62,757 nt of DNA. It comes from Bacteroidales bacterium. Lineage in GTDB: Bacteria > Bacteroidota > Bacteroidia > Bacteroidales > Tenuifilaceae. A program made the translations under genes and the position numbers. The notes beneath the pieces were generated by a model, which was given only the letters and a program-made list of their open reading frames with translations, was not told the DNA's origin and searched no databases. Every line of letters starts with the position of its first letter. Position 1 is the stretch's first letter. Location of the stretch: contig JAGPEQ010000008.1 in assembly GCA_018056955.1 (NCBI GenBank), positions 1 through 62,757 of the forward strand. Reading direction: 5' to 3'. Positions 1 to 10,500 of the stretch are shown here, one piece after another.

Positions 1-195
1 TACACAGAATGGCATTCACGAACAACGAATCACGATCAACGAACAACGAACGCCGTCCCCAGCCCCGTAGGGGCGAAATATTTGTAACCCCATGGCTACT
101 CCCACATGTATAGCGATGCACGCAATGCCTTTTCCAAAGAACAACACTGAAACGTTGCATCGCAACAGAAATGCATGGCAAAGAGCGGGTTAGAT

Positions 196-225
196 GTTCT
201 TTCTTGTCTTGATACAAGAAAGAAC
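196..225. repeat. Perfect 12-bp hairpin within dispersed repeat
   Basis: The arms gttctttcttgt and acaagaaagaac are perfect inverted repeats around a 6-base loop. No T-run follows immediately on either side, so it does not look like an ordinary terminator. It lies inside the repeat-rich gene-free region and is probably part of a dispersed element. Confidence 0.6.
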
Positions 226-811
226 CAAAGAAAATCAAGGCTGAAAAGCCTTACCCGATGGGTGCCCCGTGGGTGGAACTGCCACGCGATACTATTCGCC
301 ACGCCTTCGGCGTGACTCATGTGGTATCGCTTACTAAGCCCACCACCACGCTCCACCCCCGACCCATTTTCGGGCCAGGCTTTTATGCCACTGCTTAAGT
401 CATTCTTTGTTGGTTGAGGAATTTCATTAATAAAGGGAATGAAGGTACAAAGGGATGCTTCGGCGAGCTCAGCATGACAATGGGAGTAAGGAAAAAAGGG
501 GAATGTCATTCCGAACTAGTAGAGGAATCTCTCTCAGGTATAGCGAACAGCCCTGTAGGGGCAAATCAACTAAGCCCAGGGTTTTAACCCTGGGTATTGT
601 TGTATTCAAAATTTTGGGCGATGCACGCAATACCTTTTCCAAAGAACAACCCTGAAACGTTGCATCGCAACAAAAAACATTACAAAGTGCAATTGCAGGA
701 AAACAATTCCCCAAGGATACAGGACTTAAGGCATAAAGAGATGCTTCAGCTTGCTCAGCATGACAGAAAGGCGTTTTAGCGGAGTATATACTTATAAATC
801 AGGAATAAATA

Positions 812-839
812 AAAAAGGGTTGCAATCGCAACCCTTTTT
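812..839 (-). terminator. Rho-independent terminator of mutAB
   Basis: The 12-bp arms aaaaagggttgc and gcaacccttttt enclose a 4-base loop. Read on the minus strand the hairpin sits about 18 bases past the mutB stop and ends in a U-rich tract. The symmetry means it could also work on the plus strand, but no gene there needs it. Confidence 0.8.
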
Positions 840-856
840 CAGTTTAAACGATGTGA

Positions 857-2992
857 TTACTCTTCGAATTTCCCGAGCAGGATTTCCAGAATTTTAACGG
901 CAGCTGAAGCCACTGAGGTTCCGGGGCCAAATATGCCCACAACGCCATGGTCGTAAAGGAACTGGTAGTCCTGAGGAGGAATTACGCCCCCAACAATAAC
1001 CATGATATCGTCGCGGCCAAGTTTCTTTAATTCCTCAATTACCTGAGGAACTAGGGTTTTGTGGCCGGCGGCCAAGCTGGACACGCCAAGCACATGAACA
1101 TCGTTTTCAACGGCTTGTTTAGCTGCCTCAGCAGGGGTTTGGAATAGAGGCCCAATGTCCACATCAAAGCCTATATCGGCATAGCCGGTCGATACAACCT
1201 TGGCGCCACGGTCGTGGCCATCCTGCCCCATTTTGGCAATCATGATACGGGGCTGGCGTCCCTCGAGCTTAGCGAACTTTTCGCAGAGCTCACGGGCTTT
1301 CTGGTAGTTAGGATCATCCATAGATTCTGCTGAGTAAACGCCTGAAATGGAACGGATAACCGCTTTGTAACGGCCAACCACTTTCTCGCAGGCATATGAT
1401 ATTTCACCGAGTGTAGCACGTTTCTTGGCAGCCTCAACCGATAGTTCCAGCAGGTTCCCTTCGCCGGTTTCTACGCAACGTGTAATGGCATTGAGGGCAG
1501 CTTGAACCTCTGCCTCGTTGCGTTCAGCACGGAGTTTTTGCAGGCGACGGATCTGCGCTTCGCGCACGGCGGTGTTGTCAACATCAAGTATTTCAATGGG
1601 ATCTTCCTTGTCCAGGCGGTACTTGTTAACACCAACAATGATATCCTTGCCCGAGTCAATACGTGCTTGCTTGCGGGCTGCGGCTTCCTCTATTTTCATT
1701 TTTGGAATGCCGGTCTCAATGGCTTTTGCCATTCCGCCAAGCTCTTCTACCTCCTGAATAAGTTTCCATGCCTTATGGGCTATCTCGTGGGTAAGGTACT
1801 CAACGTAGTACGAACCTGCCCATGGGTCAACTGCGCGGCAAACGTTGGTTTCCTCCTGAATGTATAGCTGAGTGTTGCGGGCAATACGAGCCGAGAAATC
1901 GGTTGGAAGGGCAATGGCCTCATCGAGTGCGTTGGTGTGCAAGCTTTGTGTATGACCCAGCGCTGCTGCCATTGCCTCAATGCAGGTACGGGCTACGTTG
2001 TTAAAGGGATCCTGCTCGGTTAAGCTCCACCCCGATGTTTGGCTGTGTGTACGCAGCGCCATCGATTTGGGATTCTTGGGGTTGAACTGCTTAACAATCT
2101 TAGCCCAGAGCAAGCGTGCAGCACGCATCTTGGCTATCTCCATGAAGTGGTTCATGCCAACAGCCCAGAAAAACGATAGGCGGGGCGCAAAGGCATCTAT
2201 ATCAATACCAGCTTTTACCCCAGTGCGCAGGTACTCAAGCCCGTCGGCAAGAGTGTATGCTAGCTCAATATCGGCAGTAGCACCGGCCTCCTGCATGTGA
2301 TACCCTGAAATGGAGATGCTGTTGAACTTGGGCATCTTCCTTGAGGTATACTCAAAGATATCGGCAATAATCTGCATGGAAAATTCAGGAGGGTAAATGT
2401 AGGTGTTACGCACCATGAACTCCTTCAGGATGTCGTTCTGAATGGTTCCGCTTAGCTCCTCGAGCTTGGCACCCTGCTCAAGCGCAGCCACAATGTAGAA
2501 TGCCATAACGGGGAGTACTGCGCCGTTCATGGTCATTGAAACCGACATCTTGTTGAGGGGAATGCCGTCGAAAAGGATTTTCATATCCTCTACCGAGTCG
2601 ATAGCCACGCCTGCCTTACCCACGTCGCCAACTACACGCTCGTGGTCGGAGTCGTAGCCGCGGTGAGTGGCTAAGTCGAATGCTACTGAAAGCCCCATCT
2701 GGCCAGCGGCCAGGTTGCGGCGGTAAAAGGCATTTGATTCCTCAGCGGTTGAAAAGCCTGCATACTGTCTTACAGTCCAAGGTTTCATCACGTACATGGT
2801 GCTGTAAGGGCCGCGAAGGAAAGGCGGAATACCTGCCGCATAGTTCAGGTGCTCCATGTTCTCCAGGTCGGTTTCGGTAAAGGCAGGTTTCACCGGAATA
2901 CGTTCGGGTGTTAACCAGTCGGCCTCTACATTTAACACACCGCTACTTTTATCGATGTGTTTTATATCTATCTTTTTAAAATCGGGTTTCAT
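857..2992 (-). CDS. mutB: Methylmalonyl-CoA mutase, large (catalytic) subunit
   Basis: Adenosylcobalamin-dependent isomerase that interconverts (R)-methylmalonyl-CoA and succinyl-CoA in the cytoplasm, the key step of the propionate/succinate route. The 711 residues match the usual large-subunit length. The N-terminal two thirds form the substrate-binding TIM barrel (for example [20 protein letters not shown] near residue 230). The C-terminal cobalamin domain carries [11 protein letters not shown], which holds the DxHxxG motif whose histidine ligates cobalt. The start gives the typical [10 protein letters not shown] opening. It lies 32 bases downstream of mutA on the same strand, and a strong hairpin terminator follows, so the two form an operon. 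In fermentative Bacteroidota this enzyme usually serves propionate formation from succinate; epimerase and decarboxylase genes are not in this window. Confidence 0.97.
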   Translation of the reverse strand: MKPDFKKIDIKHIDKSSGVLNVEADWLTPERIPVKPAFTETDLENMEHLNYAAGIPPFLRGPYSTMYVMKPWTVRQYAGFSTAEESNAFYRRNLAAGQMGLSVAFDLATHRGYDSDHERVVGDVGKAGVAIDSVEDMKILFDGIPLNKMSVSMTMNGAVLPVMAFYIVAALEQGAKLEELSGTIQNDILKEFMVRNTYIYPPEFSMQIIADIFEYTSRKMPKFNSISISGYHMQEAGATADIELAYTLADGLEYLRTGVKAGIDIDAFAPRLSFFWAVGMNHFMEIAKMRAARLLWAKIVKQFNPKNPKSMALRTHSQTSGWSLTEQDPFNNVARTCIEAMAAALGHTQSLHTNALDEAIALPTDFSARIARNTQLYIQEETNVCRAVDPWAGSYYVEYLTHEIAHKAWKLIQEVEELGGMAKAIETGIPKMKIEEAAARKQARIDSGKDIIVGVNKYRLDKEDPIEILDVDNTAVREAQIRRLQKLRAERNEAEVQAALNAITRCVETGEGNLLELSVEAAKKRATLGEISYACEKVVGRYKAVIRSISGVYSAESMDDPNYQKARELCEKFAKLEGRQPRIMIAKMGQDGHDRGAKVVSTGYADIGFDVDIGPLFQTPAEAAKQAVENDVHVLGVSSLAAGHKTLVPQVIEELKKLGRDDIMVIVGGVIPPQDYQFLYDHGVVGIFGPGTSVASAAVKILEILLGKFEE

Positions 2993-3024
2993 TGTTTACC
3001 TCTTATGGTTAAGTAAAATTGCAG

Positions 3025-4908
3025 TTACTTAATTCCCAGCATTTCCTGATACTTGAGCAGGGTATCGAGCAGGTTGCTCTTCACGCTGATGTAGTTGGCA
3101 ATCCCCTTTGCCTCAAGGTCGGGTTTGCAGGCGGGCTCGCCGGCCACAACAAAAATTGCTTTGCCATTAAGCCTTTCAAAGGCTTCGGGGGCAAGTGTGG
3201 CGTACTCATCGTCGGAGCTGCAAATCACCACAATGTCGGACTTAGCATCCATTGCAGCCTTTACACCATCGTCAACAGTATTGAAACCGATGTTGTCAAT
3301 AACCTCAAAGCCAGCAACGGCAAAGAAGTTACAGCTGAACTGGGCACGTGCACGACGCATGGCCAAATTGCCAAGGGTTAGCATGAACACACGTGGGCGA
3401 CGGCCGCTACTATCGGTTCGGTAGCGCAACTCCTCAAAAGCCTGAGCACCACGGTAAGGAACAAGAGGTTGAGCAATAGCATCGGCTGATTTCACGGGCT
3501 TTGGACGGCTAACTGCCTCGGGTTTAACCTTGGCAAGGTCGGCAACCTCGGTAAAGTTGGGGTACTGGTTGGTTCCAAGAACGGTCTCGCGGCGCGAGGC
3601 AATATTGGCGTCGCGTTTAGCAGCAACCTCATTAATCTTTTCCTGAATAAATCCTTTTGTAAAGGCTTCGCGGAATCCTCCCTGGCTGTCAACCTCAAGG
3701 AATAGGTTCCAGGCGTACTCAGCAATTGAGATTGTAAGGTTCTCAATGTAGTAGCTGCCTGCAGCAGGATCGGCTACTTTGCCAAAGTGCGACTCCTCGC
3801 GAAGCAATATTTGCTGGTTGCGGGCAATACGCTCACTGAAAGCCGAAGGCTGAGCAAATGGTGCATCGAATGGCAACACGTTGAGCGAGTCAACTCCAGC
3901 CAATACGGCGCTCATGCTCTCGGTTGTGGTGCGGAGCATGTTAACGTATGGGTCGTAAACTGTAAGGTTCCAACGGCTGGTCTCGGCATGAATGCTCATG
4001 CGGGCAGCATCCTTGCTCTTGGGGTTGTAGGCTTCAACCATTTTTGCCCAGAGCATGCGTGCAGCACGGAACTTAGCCATTTCCATGAAGTAGTTTGCTC
4101 CCACTGCAAAGTTGAAACGGATACGAGCTGCTAACTCATCGATACCAAAACCCTTGTCGGTTAGGGCGTTTAGGTAATCGCTGGCCATGGCAAGGCCAAA
4201 GGCCAACTCCTGAACAGTCGAGGAGCCACTGTTGTGGAATACATGGGCGTTAACACCAATAACCCTGAAGTTTGGGAAACTCTTTACGGCGTTTAGTACA
4301 TTCACCAAACCCTGGTACGAGGCATCGTTCTCGCAGCAGAATTTGCCTTTAAGCGCAAAAGTTGTGAGCGGGCTGTAATCAATAGAACCTTTGATATCGG
4401 TTGGCTTTACGCCCGACTGTTCAAAAAACTTGATAATGAAAGGAAGCGCCTTGGCTGATGCTGATCCCCCTGTAAAGTTAACCTCCACCCTTGAAAGGTC
4501 GATATCCTTAAGCAATCGGCTAATGGAGTCGTATGAGGGTTCACAGTCGCTACATAGGTTAAAACCTAACGATTCCACACCGCGGCTCAGCATGTCGATC
4601 GCTTTTCGATTGGCTTCGGTGGGTTTGTCGAGGCATACCTCAAAATCCTGACGGATGAGCCAGGGATTACCTTTTTGATGGTTACCCCTTACAAACGGGA
4701 AATCGCCTGGTTTAACATGAACTGTTTCAAGGTTTGCAAGATCCTCGGAGCGGTAGTATGGCCTAACGTTGAACCCCTCGAGCGTTTTCCATACCAACTT
4801 TTTATCGTAGTCAGCTCCTTTCAAATCCTCGCGGATTACCGCTTCCCACTCAGCTGTTGAAACCGGCGGAAATTCGGTAAAAAGCTTCTCGTTGCTTTTT
4901 TCTGCCAT
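3025..4908 (-). CDS. mutA: Methylmalonyl-CoA mutase, small subunit
   Basis: Non-catalytic partner of MutB in the heterodimeric methylmalonyl-CoA mutase. It keeps the barrel fold (TGGSASAKALPFI near residue 145; AETSRWNLTVYDPYVNMLRT in the middle) and a C-terminal Rossmann-like domain. That domain lacks the DxHxxG cobalamin-binding motif seen in MutB, as expected for the small subunit. I place the start at 4908 (MAEKSNEKLFTEF), giving 627 residues; an in-frame ATG 39 bases upstream would add 13 residues of poor character. No Shine-Dalgarno site is visible. It is the first gene of the mutA-mutB operon. Confidence 0.95.
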   Translation of the reverse strand: MAEKSNEKLFTEFPPVSTAEWEAVIREDLKGADYDKKLVWKTLEGFNVRPYYRSEDLANLETVHVKPGDFPFVRGNHQKGNPWLIRQDFEVCLDKPTEANRKAIDMLSRGVESLGFNLCSDCEPSYDSISRLLKDIDLSRVEVNFTGGSASAKALPFIIKFFEQSGVKPTDIKGSIDYSPLTTFALKGKFCCENDASYQGLVNVLNAVKSFPNFRVIGVNAHVFHNSGSSTVQELAFGLAMASDYLNALTDKGFGIDELAARIRFNFAVGANYFMEMAKFRAARMLWAKMVEAYNPKSKDAARMSIHAETSRWNLTVYDPYVNMLRTTTESMSAVLAGVDSLNVLPFDAPFAQPSAFSERIARNQQILLREESHFGKVADPAAGSYYIENLTISIAEYAWNLFLEVDSQGGFREAFTKGFIQEKINEVAAKRDANIASRRETVLGTNQYPNFTEVADLAKVKPEAVSRPKPVKSADAIAQPLVPYRGAQAFEELRYRTDSSGRRPRVFMLTLGNLAMRRARAQFSCNFFAVAGFEVIDNIGFNTVDDGVKAAMDAKSDIVVICSSDDEYATLAPEAFERLNGKAIFVVAGEPACKPDLEAKGIANYISVKSNLLDTLLKYQEMLGIK

Positions 4909-5357
4909 AATCAGACTTTTAGGATTTTTGATTTGCAAATTTAACAATTGCTACAATAGCAGCCTGTTAATTTGGGGTGATAATTAAGCGAATAATGCTA
5001 TTAAGCATAAAAATTGGTTGCGGTAGGGTTAAACAGGCTTAACACTGATTTGTTATTTTAAAGAGTTTAAGTACGTCTTATGATGCTTTTAGTTATTGAA
5101 TAGTCATTTTAAGGTATCAAAGATTCTCACTAATGCAATCCTAATTGACCATATAATGAAGAAATCGCTTAGGATGCGTATAATAATATATGTTAATATT
5201 ACGAATTGTGTTGAAAAATTAAAATATGCTGTATAACATAATATAAAATAGATTAATCTATTATTATTATTATTGTAGATGTTTGGATTTAGGCCTAATC
5301 AAAAACTACCCAAAACCCAAGGGTATATTTGTTTGGGTTTATTAAATATTAAACTAT
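4909..5357. other. Gene-free AT-rich intergenic region
   Basis: This holds the leader and promoter of mutA (minus) and of the small secreted protein gene that follows (plus). No coding frame, tRNA or cobalamin-riboswitch-like B12 box could be recognised. A pair of complementary segments (agcctgtt near 4970 and aacaggct near 5030) could fold over about 60 bases. AT content rises sharply after about 5060 and stays high to about 6415. Confidence 0.5.
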
Positions 5358-5585
5358 ATGAGGAGAATATTAAAATTTGTATTTGTATTGGCTTCATTAA
5401 TACTACTTATTCCAGCTAAATCGGAAGCAAAGTTTATTGGAGCAGAGTGTGAAACTGTAACCACTGGTGGAGGTGATAGTCGCTACGTTACTAAAAGTAT
5501 TTGTAAAAAATACTTTTTTTGGATCCGTTATGATACTGTTGTAACTGTTGAAAGTATTGACTGCTCACATCTAAATAATCAGTAA
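5358..5585 (+). CDS. Small secreted cysteine-containing protein, unknown
   Basis: A 75-residue protein of unknown function. Residues 1-24 form a clear Sec signal peptide (basic MRR, then a hydrophobic run, then AKSEA), so the mature peptide is only about 50 residues, exported to the periplasm or cell surface. The mature part has three cysteines (ECET, SICKK and IDCSH regions) and a short aromatic run KKYFFWIRY. Length and layout recall the small exported peptides common in Bacteroidota, but I see no NVEALA motif or other known signature. A good hairpin terminator follows directly, so it is probably transcribed alone. Base composition is much richer in AT than the housekeeping genes nearby. 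Confidence 0.6.
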   Translation: MRRILKFVFVLASLILLIPAKSEAKFIGAECETVTTGGGDSRYVTKSICKKYFFWIRYDTVVTVESIDCSHLNNQ

Positions 5586-5593
5586 TTTTTTAC

Positions 5594-5630
5594 GACTGGA
5601 ATAATGTTCATATTATACCAGTCATTTTTT
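5594..5630 (+). terminator. Terminator of the small secreted protein gene
   Basis: The arms gactgg and ccagtc, extended by an imperfect ataat/attat pair, form a hairpin ending 8 bases past the stop codon region. It is followed by atttttt. This fits a rho-independent terminator on the plus strand. Confidence 0.7.
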
Positions 5631-5655
5631 GTTTACATATTAAAAAAATACTATA

Positions 5656-6300
5656 ATGAATTACAAAGTTATCGTATCTTTAATACTATTATTTTTTAAT
5701 TCTGCCATTTTTGCTCAAGAAAATCATTTTCTATTTGACTCAGTGATTCAAATACAAGAGGTTACGGTTTATGCCAAACAAAAAATGGAAGTTCTAAATA
5801 ATAAAAAAAGTAGAAACGTAATGCATATAAGAGGCTATGGTAATGCTTCAATTGTATCCAAAATAAATTTAAATAAAGATAATGTATATCACATCAAAGC
5901 AGTTGAATTCTTTTTTAATTACAAGTGGAGCGGCGTGGATAATGAGGGGTTTTATATTAAACCAATAATTAAGTGTGTTGATAATGGTAAGCCTAGTAAT
6001 GATTTGTTAAACTCACAATGTGTTTATTTTGTAGGTAATAATATTAACGAAGAAATATATATTAATTTATCGCATTACAATATCGTATTGGAAAATACTG
6101 ATTCTTTTTTTGTGGGATTTGAGTTAGTTAGTGCTTCAGAAAACGCTAAGGTTGAAGAGTTTAACATCACTATGGTTCCTGTAAAAAACTCTCAGAATAT
6201 ATCATATCTTAAAGGTTCATGTTCTAAATGTGATTTTTCAGCACTTAATTTGGATGAGAAAAATGCGCTCCAACTAAAGTATAAAATATATTACAAGTAG
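5656..6300 (+). CDS. Secreted protein of unknown function
   Basis: A 214-residue protein with a Sec signal peptide (residues 1-20, ending in SAIFA before QEN). Just after it comes VIQIQEVTVYAKQ, a stretch that resembles the start of the carboxypeptidase-like/TonB-box segments of Bacteroidota surface proteins. The rest is predicted to be mostly beta strand with many asparagines, and it holds three or four cysteines (a SCSKC pair near residue 190). I do not recognise a family. The gene is very AT-rich, like the 75-residue gene before it, and the two lie in the same direction on either side of a terminator. A role at the cell surface is inference from the signal peptide alone. Confidence 0.6.
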   Translation: MNYKVIVSLILLFFNSAIFAQENHFLFDSVIQIQEVTVYAKQKMEVLNNKKSRNVMHIRGYGNASIVSKINLNKDNVYHIKAVEFFFNYKWSGVDNEGFYIKPIIKCVDNGKPSNDLLNSQCVYFVGNNINEEIYINLSHYNIVLENTDSFFVGFELVSASENAKVEEFNITMVPVKNSQNISYLKGSCSKCDFSALNLDEKNALQLKYKIYYK

Positions 6301-6414
6301 TTTATATTCAAAAAATTTTACCAAAAACTTATTTTACCAACATTTATCTAATATTAAATAATTGATTAATTGATAAAATATTTATATTTTTAGGCATCAA
6401 CATAGGATATAGTA

Positions 6415-7485
6415 ATGAACTTTAGGTTAATAGTGCTATTGTCACTCTTTTTGACAAATTGTAAGCACGAATATAAGAATGTATCGGTTCGCAAGCCAGT
6501 CGATACTATTGGATTTGCTACAAAGCAGTATCAAATAGATTCGGTCATGAGCCGAATTATGTCACTACAGGGCGAAATGCTTGCAAAGTCCCCTACAGTT
6601 AATGGCTGTAGGCTTGCAGTTTGCCCACACGACGACTATACCTATGTGGGATGGCTATACCCGGCCACCCTCAGGAACATCAGCGCAAAAACTATTATTT
6701 TATTTGGTGTGGCACACAAAGCCCGCAAGTTTAACCTTGAGGATGCGCTAGTTTTCGATTCCTTCACACATTGGCATGGTGCTTACGGAAACATTCCTGT
6801 GTCGGAGCTGCGTGAACACATCATCAAAGAATTGCCAGGGGATATGGCTATTAGGCACGATAGCATGCATATTGTTGAACACTCCGTTGAGTCGATGCTA
6901 CCTTTCCTTCAGTATAGTAAACGCGATATCGAAATTGTGCCAATCCTGGTTCCATGCATGAGCTTTGATAGGATGAAGGAAGTAGCAACAGCGCTTGCAA
7001 CTGCCCTTCAAAAGGTTTTTCAGAAGTATGATTTGAGTTGGGGTTCCGATGTTGCTTTGGTAGTAACGACCGATGCAGTACATTACGGTGATGAGGAGTG
7101 GGGTGGCAGGAATTATGCCCCCTTTGGTACCGATTCAGCAGGTTACAGAAAGGCGGTTGATCTGGAACTCGAAATTATTAATACCACACTGAAAGGGACA
7201 CTCAACGATGTGAAAATCCGTAACTTTTTCGGTTATACGGTCGATGCAGAGAATTACAGGGAATACAAATGGACCTGGTGCGGCCGGTATAGTATTCCAT
7301 TTGCGTTGCTAACTGCCATTAAGCTGAATCAGCTTATGAAAGGATCCGACCTCATTGGATTACCTGTTGGTTACGCTACCAGTATCGACCACCAACCCTT
7401 ACCGGTAGCAGATCTGGGTATGGGTCAAACCGCACCAGCGAATATCAGGCACTGGGTGGGCTATGCAGCGGTGGTTTACCCGTAG
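6415..7485 (+). CDS. MEMO-domain protein, predicted lipoprotein
   Basis: A 356-residue member of the MEMO1/AmmeMemoRadiSam system protein B family. Family hallmarks visible are VCPHDDYTYVGW (first conserved His), ILFGVAHKARKF (second His), EHSVESMLPFLQY, and VVTTDAVHYGDEE, the counterpart of the SSDLSHYG segment; the protein ends in YAAVVYP. MEMO proteins share the fold of class III extradiol dioxygenases, but the reaction of this group is not established. The N terminus is a short signal peptide with a possible lipobox ending at Cys16 (LTNC), so this copy is probably exported, which is unlike the cytoplasmic members. No AMMECR1 or radical SAM partner is in the window. It lies 33 bases upstream of the A2M gene and may be cotranscribed with it. 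Confidence 0.85.
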   Translation: MNFRLIVLLSLFLTNCKHEYKNVSVRKPVDTIGFATKQYQIDSVMSRIMSLQGEMLAKSPTVNGCRLAVCPHDDYTYVGWLYPATLRNISAKTIILFGVAHKARKFNLEDALVFDSFTHWHGAYGNIPVSELREHIIKELPGDMAIRHDSMHIVEHSVESMLPFLQYSKRDIEIVPILVPCMSFDRMKEVATALATALQKVFQKYDLSWGSDVALVVTTDAVHYGDEEWGGRNYAPFGTDSAGYRKAVDLELEIINTTLKGTLNDVKIRNFFGYTVDAENYREYKWTWCGRYSIPFALLTAIKLNQLMKGSDLIGLPVGYATSIDHQPLPVADLGMGQTAPANIRHWVGYAAVVYP

Positions 7486-7518
7486 TCACAATTGAATTAC
7501 CTCTAAATTTTAAATAAT

Positions 7519-10500
7519 ATGAGAACTAGTAAATTTAATTTATTAAAAATCCTATTACTCGTTTTAATAGGTGTTTCAACATTGATTTCATGTAAGAAGA
7601 AAGCAAAAGACATCATAATCGAAGTTGATCCAACTTTTGGCCAATACATTTCGGCATATACATCGGGCATGGTGTCAGCCAATTCAACTATTACAATTCG
7701 ATTTACAATGCCTGCGCAAAAATTTACTAAGGCAGGTGACGAATTAGACGATAATGTATTTAAAATTTCACCCAGCATAGATGGGAAAACCTATTGGGTG
7801 GATGATCAAACAATCGAATTCAAACCTACTAATCCTTTAGTATCTGGCGAAATATATACAATAAGGTTTTTTCTTGGCAAAGTACTAGAAGTTCATGATA
7901 GCAGGTTTGAAAAGTTTGATTTTTCGATACGAGTAATTCCTCAATCTATTGACGTAGATTTTGATGGTTTAATAATTAACGGGAAGGATGACTCTATTAC
8001 CTATAATCTAGAGGGCACTGTGAGGGTGGCGGATTATACTTCCATTGAAAAATTGACAAAATGCTTTTGGGCAAATTATAATAGTCAAAATTTAGAGTTG
8101 GAACTTCAGGAAATTGATCTGAAATCCTACAGAATCAAATTTTTTGGCATAAAGAGGACAACCCGTTCGGGTGTTGTACATGTAGGTTGGAATTCTGAGA
8201 ACATTGGTGGAAGTTCCGGTGGCACTGCCCAATTTGAGGTACCTGCTATTGATGACTTTTCTGTTCTTAGTGCAAAAGTAGTTCAATCTCCCAGTCAATA
8301 CATTCAGATTCTATTTTCGGAAAATCTGAGTGAGAATCAGGATTATGAAGGTTTAGTAGATGTTGATGGGTTGTCAAATCTGAAATTTGAGCAGGATGGG
8401 AATATACTGAGAGTTTATCTTCCATTAGAAAAACAGGGTGCTAGCGAAGTGAAAGTTTTTAAAGGCATTAAGAATTTTAAAGGGAAAAAGTTAGAGCACG
8501 ATTACACTGAGCGTTTTGTTTTTGAAGATATAAAACCCGGATTACGGTCACTGGGTAAAGGAACTGTACTTCCGACATCGCAAGGTTTAATTTATCCTTT
8601 TGAAGCGGTTAACCTTAAAGAGGTCACCGTTGAAGTTCTTAAAATTTTCGAAAACAACATTCCTTACTACTTGCAGGTCAATCGATTAGGAGAGAATTAC
8701 GATTTGCGAAGGGTGGGTTACAGTATTTTTAAAAAGAATATCTCATTGTTTGATTATGGAGTTGTGGTCCCTAATAAATGGACTCGATTCACACTTGACA
8801 TGAGCAAATTTTTTGAAGCGGATCCTGGGGCTTTGTATCAAATTAAAATCTCTTTCAATAAAAAGCAACTTTTAACACCATGCGACAAGGAAGAGAATTC
8901 CAATGAAGCAACTCCTGATGATAACGTAACTTCGGGAAATGACTATTACGAGGATTATGATGAATATTATTACAGTGATGATTATGACTGGAATGAGCGC
9001 GATAACCCATGTAATTCTGCTTACTACTCAAGTTCAAGAATGATAAGCCAAATTATACTGTCATCCGATATAGGTTTGCTAGCTAAAAAGGGCGAGAACG
9101 ATAAGATACTTGTTGTTGTCACCGACCTGCCTACAGCAAAACCAAAATCGGGTGTAACTGTAAAAGTTACTGATTACCAAAACCAGTTAATTGTTGAAGG
9201 ACAAACGAATTCTGATGGTATTGCTGAATTACAACTCTCACGCACACCCTATCTTGTAACTGCCATAGATGGAAACCAAAAGGGATACTTAAGAGTTGAT
9301 AACGGAACGTCGAACTCGTTGAGTAACTTTGATGTAGGAGGGTTTGAGGTTCAGCGAGGAATAAAGGGAATGATTTATGGTGAGCGTGGGGTATGGCGTC
9401 CAGGCGACACCCTTCATATTACATTTATCCTTGAGGATAAAGCAAAATCCATTCCTGAAAATCATCCCATAATTTTTGAACTTCACGACCCCAAAGGGTT
9501 GATTGTTAAAAAAATGGTTGCATCTAATAGCCCTGTAGGTATCTTTTATTTCCCAGTTCCAACCGATGAACAAGCACCTACAGGTAATTGGAGGGCTATT
9601 GTAAAAGTTGGTGGCGCTGTATTTGAAAAGTATTTAAAGGTTGAAACCATCAAGCCCAATAGGCTGAAAATAAATTTTGAATTGGGTGAAATTCCAGCCT
9701 CAGGCGAAGTTAATGCCCCTATTCATGTAAAATGGTTACATGGCGAAAATGCAGCTAACCTTGAGGCCAAATATGAGATAACCCTTTCAAAGGGGAATGC
9801 AGTAATTCCAAAATATAGCCAGTATAATTTTAACGATCCTGGTATTGATTTTGAAACTAATACCTATACTCTTTGGGAGGGCACGTTAGATGCCAACGGA
9901 AACTCTCGAGTTGTAGGTAGAATCAATAAATCGAAGAGCATGCCTGCAGCCGTAAATGTTGCATTCAAAGGGCGTGTATTTGAACAAGGAGGCGATTTTA
10001 GCATCGATTTATTCTCAAAAACATACTACCCCTACAACAAGCTTGTGGGTGTTTTGGCTCCAAAACCCAAACCAGGAATGGGGTGGCTCGAAACTGATGC
10101 TGACCAGGAATTTTCAGTGGTTACTATCGATGCAAAAGGAAATGCAGTTAATAGTTCACAACTTGAAGTTGAACTTTACAAGCTTTCCTGGAGCTGGTGG
10201 TGGGAGCAACTCGACAATAGTGATGCAAATTATGTAAGCAGGAACTATGATAAGTTGATTACCAGAAAAAAAATATCAACAGTTAACGGCAAGGCAACTT
10301 TCCCACTTCGGGTAGATTACCCAGAATGGGGGCGTTTCTATCTTAAAATTACCGATAAGGAGACAGGAGTAAGTTGTGGCAATATTGTTTACTTTGATTG
10401 GCCTTGGGGATATAGTAAAACTCAAGCCGATAGACCCGGAGGTGCTTCTATATTAGCTATAGCAACCAGTAAGAATGAATGTAGTGTAGGTGAGAGTGTG

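Larger units (their letters stand above)
1..856. repeat. Gene-free region of dispersed intergenic repeats
   Basis: I see no convincing gene here; the open frames have no recognisable family and run through hairpins and repeats. A unit of about 60 bases at 113-173 recurs at 618-678 with few changes. A second motif containing ctcagcatgaca occurs near 457-479 and 742-762, and a related inverted form lies near 18084. Short hairpins of the type gccccgtaggggc occur near 62-74 and again, altered, near 550-563. The stretch resembles the dispersed palindromic repeats that pepper intergenic DNA in many Bacteroidota. Confidence 0.6.

Noticed and set aside
96-509. 137-codon open frame on the minus strand in the first kilobase
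   Set aside because: It reads through a perfect hairpin and repeats, has no family resemblance and matches the kind of spurious frame that dispersed repeats create.
455-779. Short open frames on both strands near 455-779
   Set aside because: They lie within duplicated repeat units, and no start context, promoter or conserved product is visible.
4909-5357. Cobalamin riboswitch upstream of mutA
   Set aside because: The enzyme uses B12, but no B12-box-like sequence or the expected extended fold could be recognised on the minus strand.
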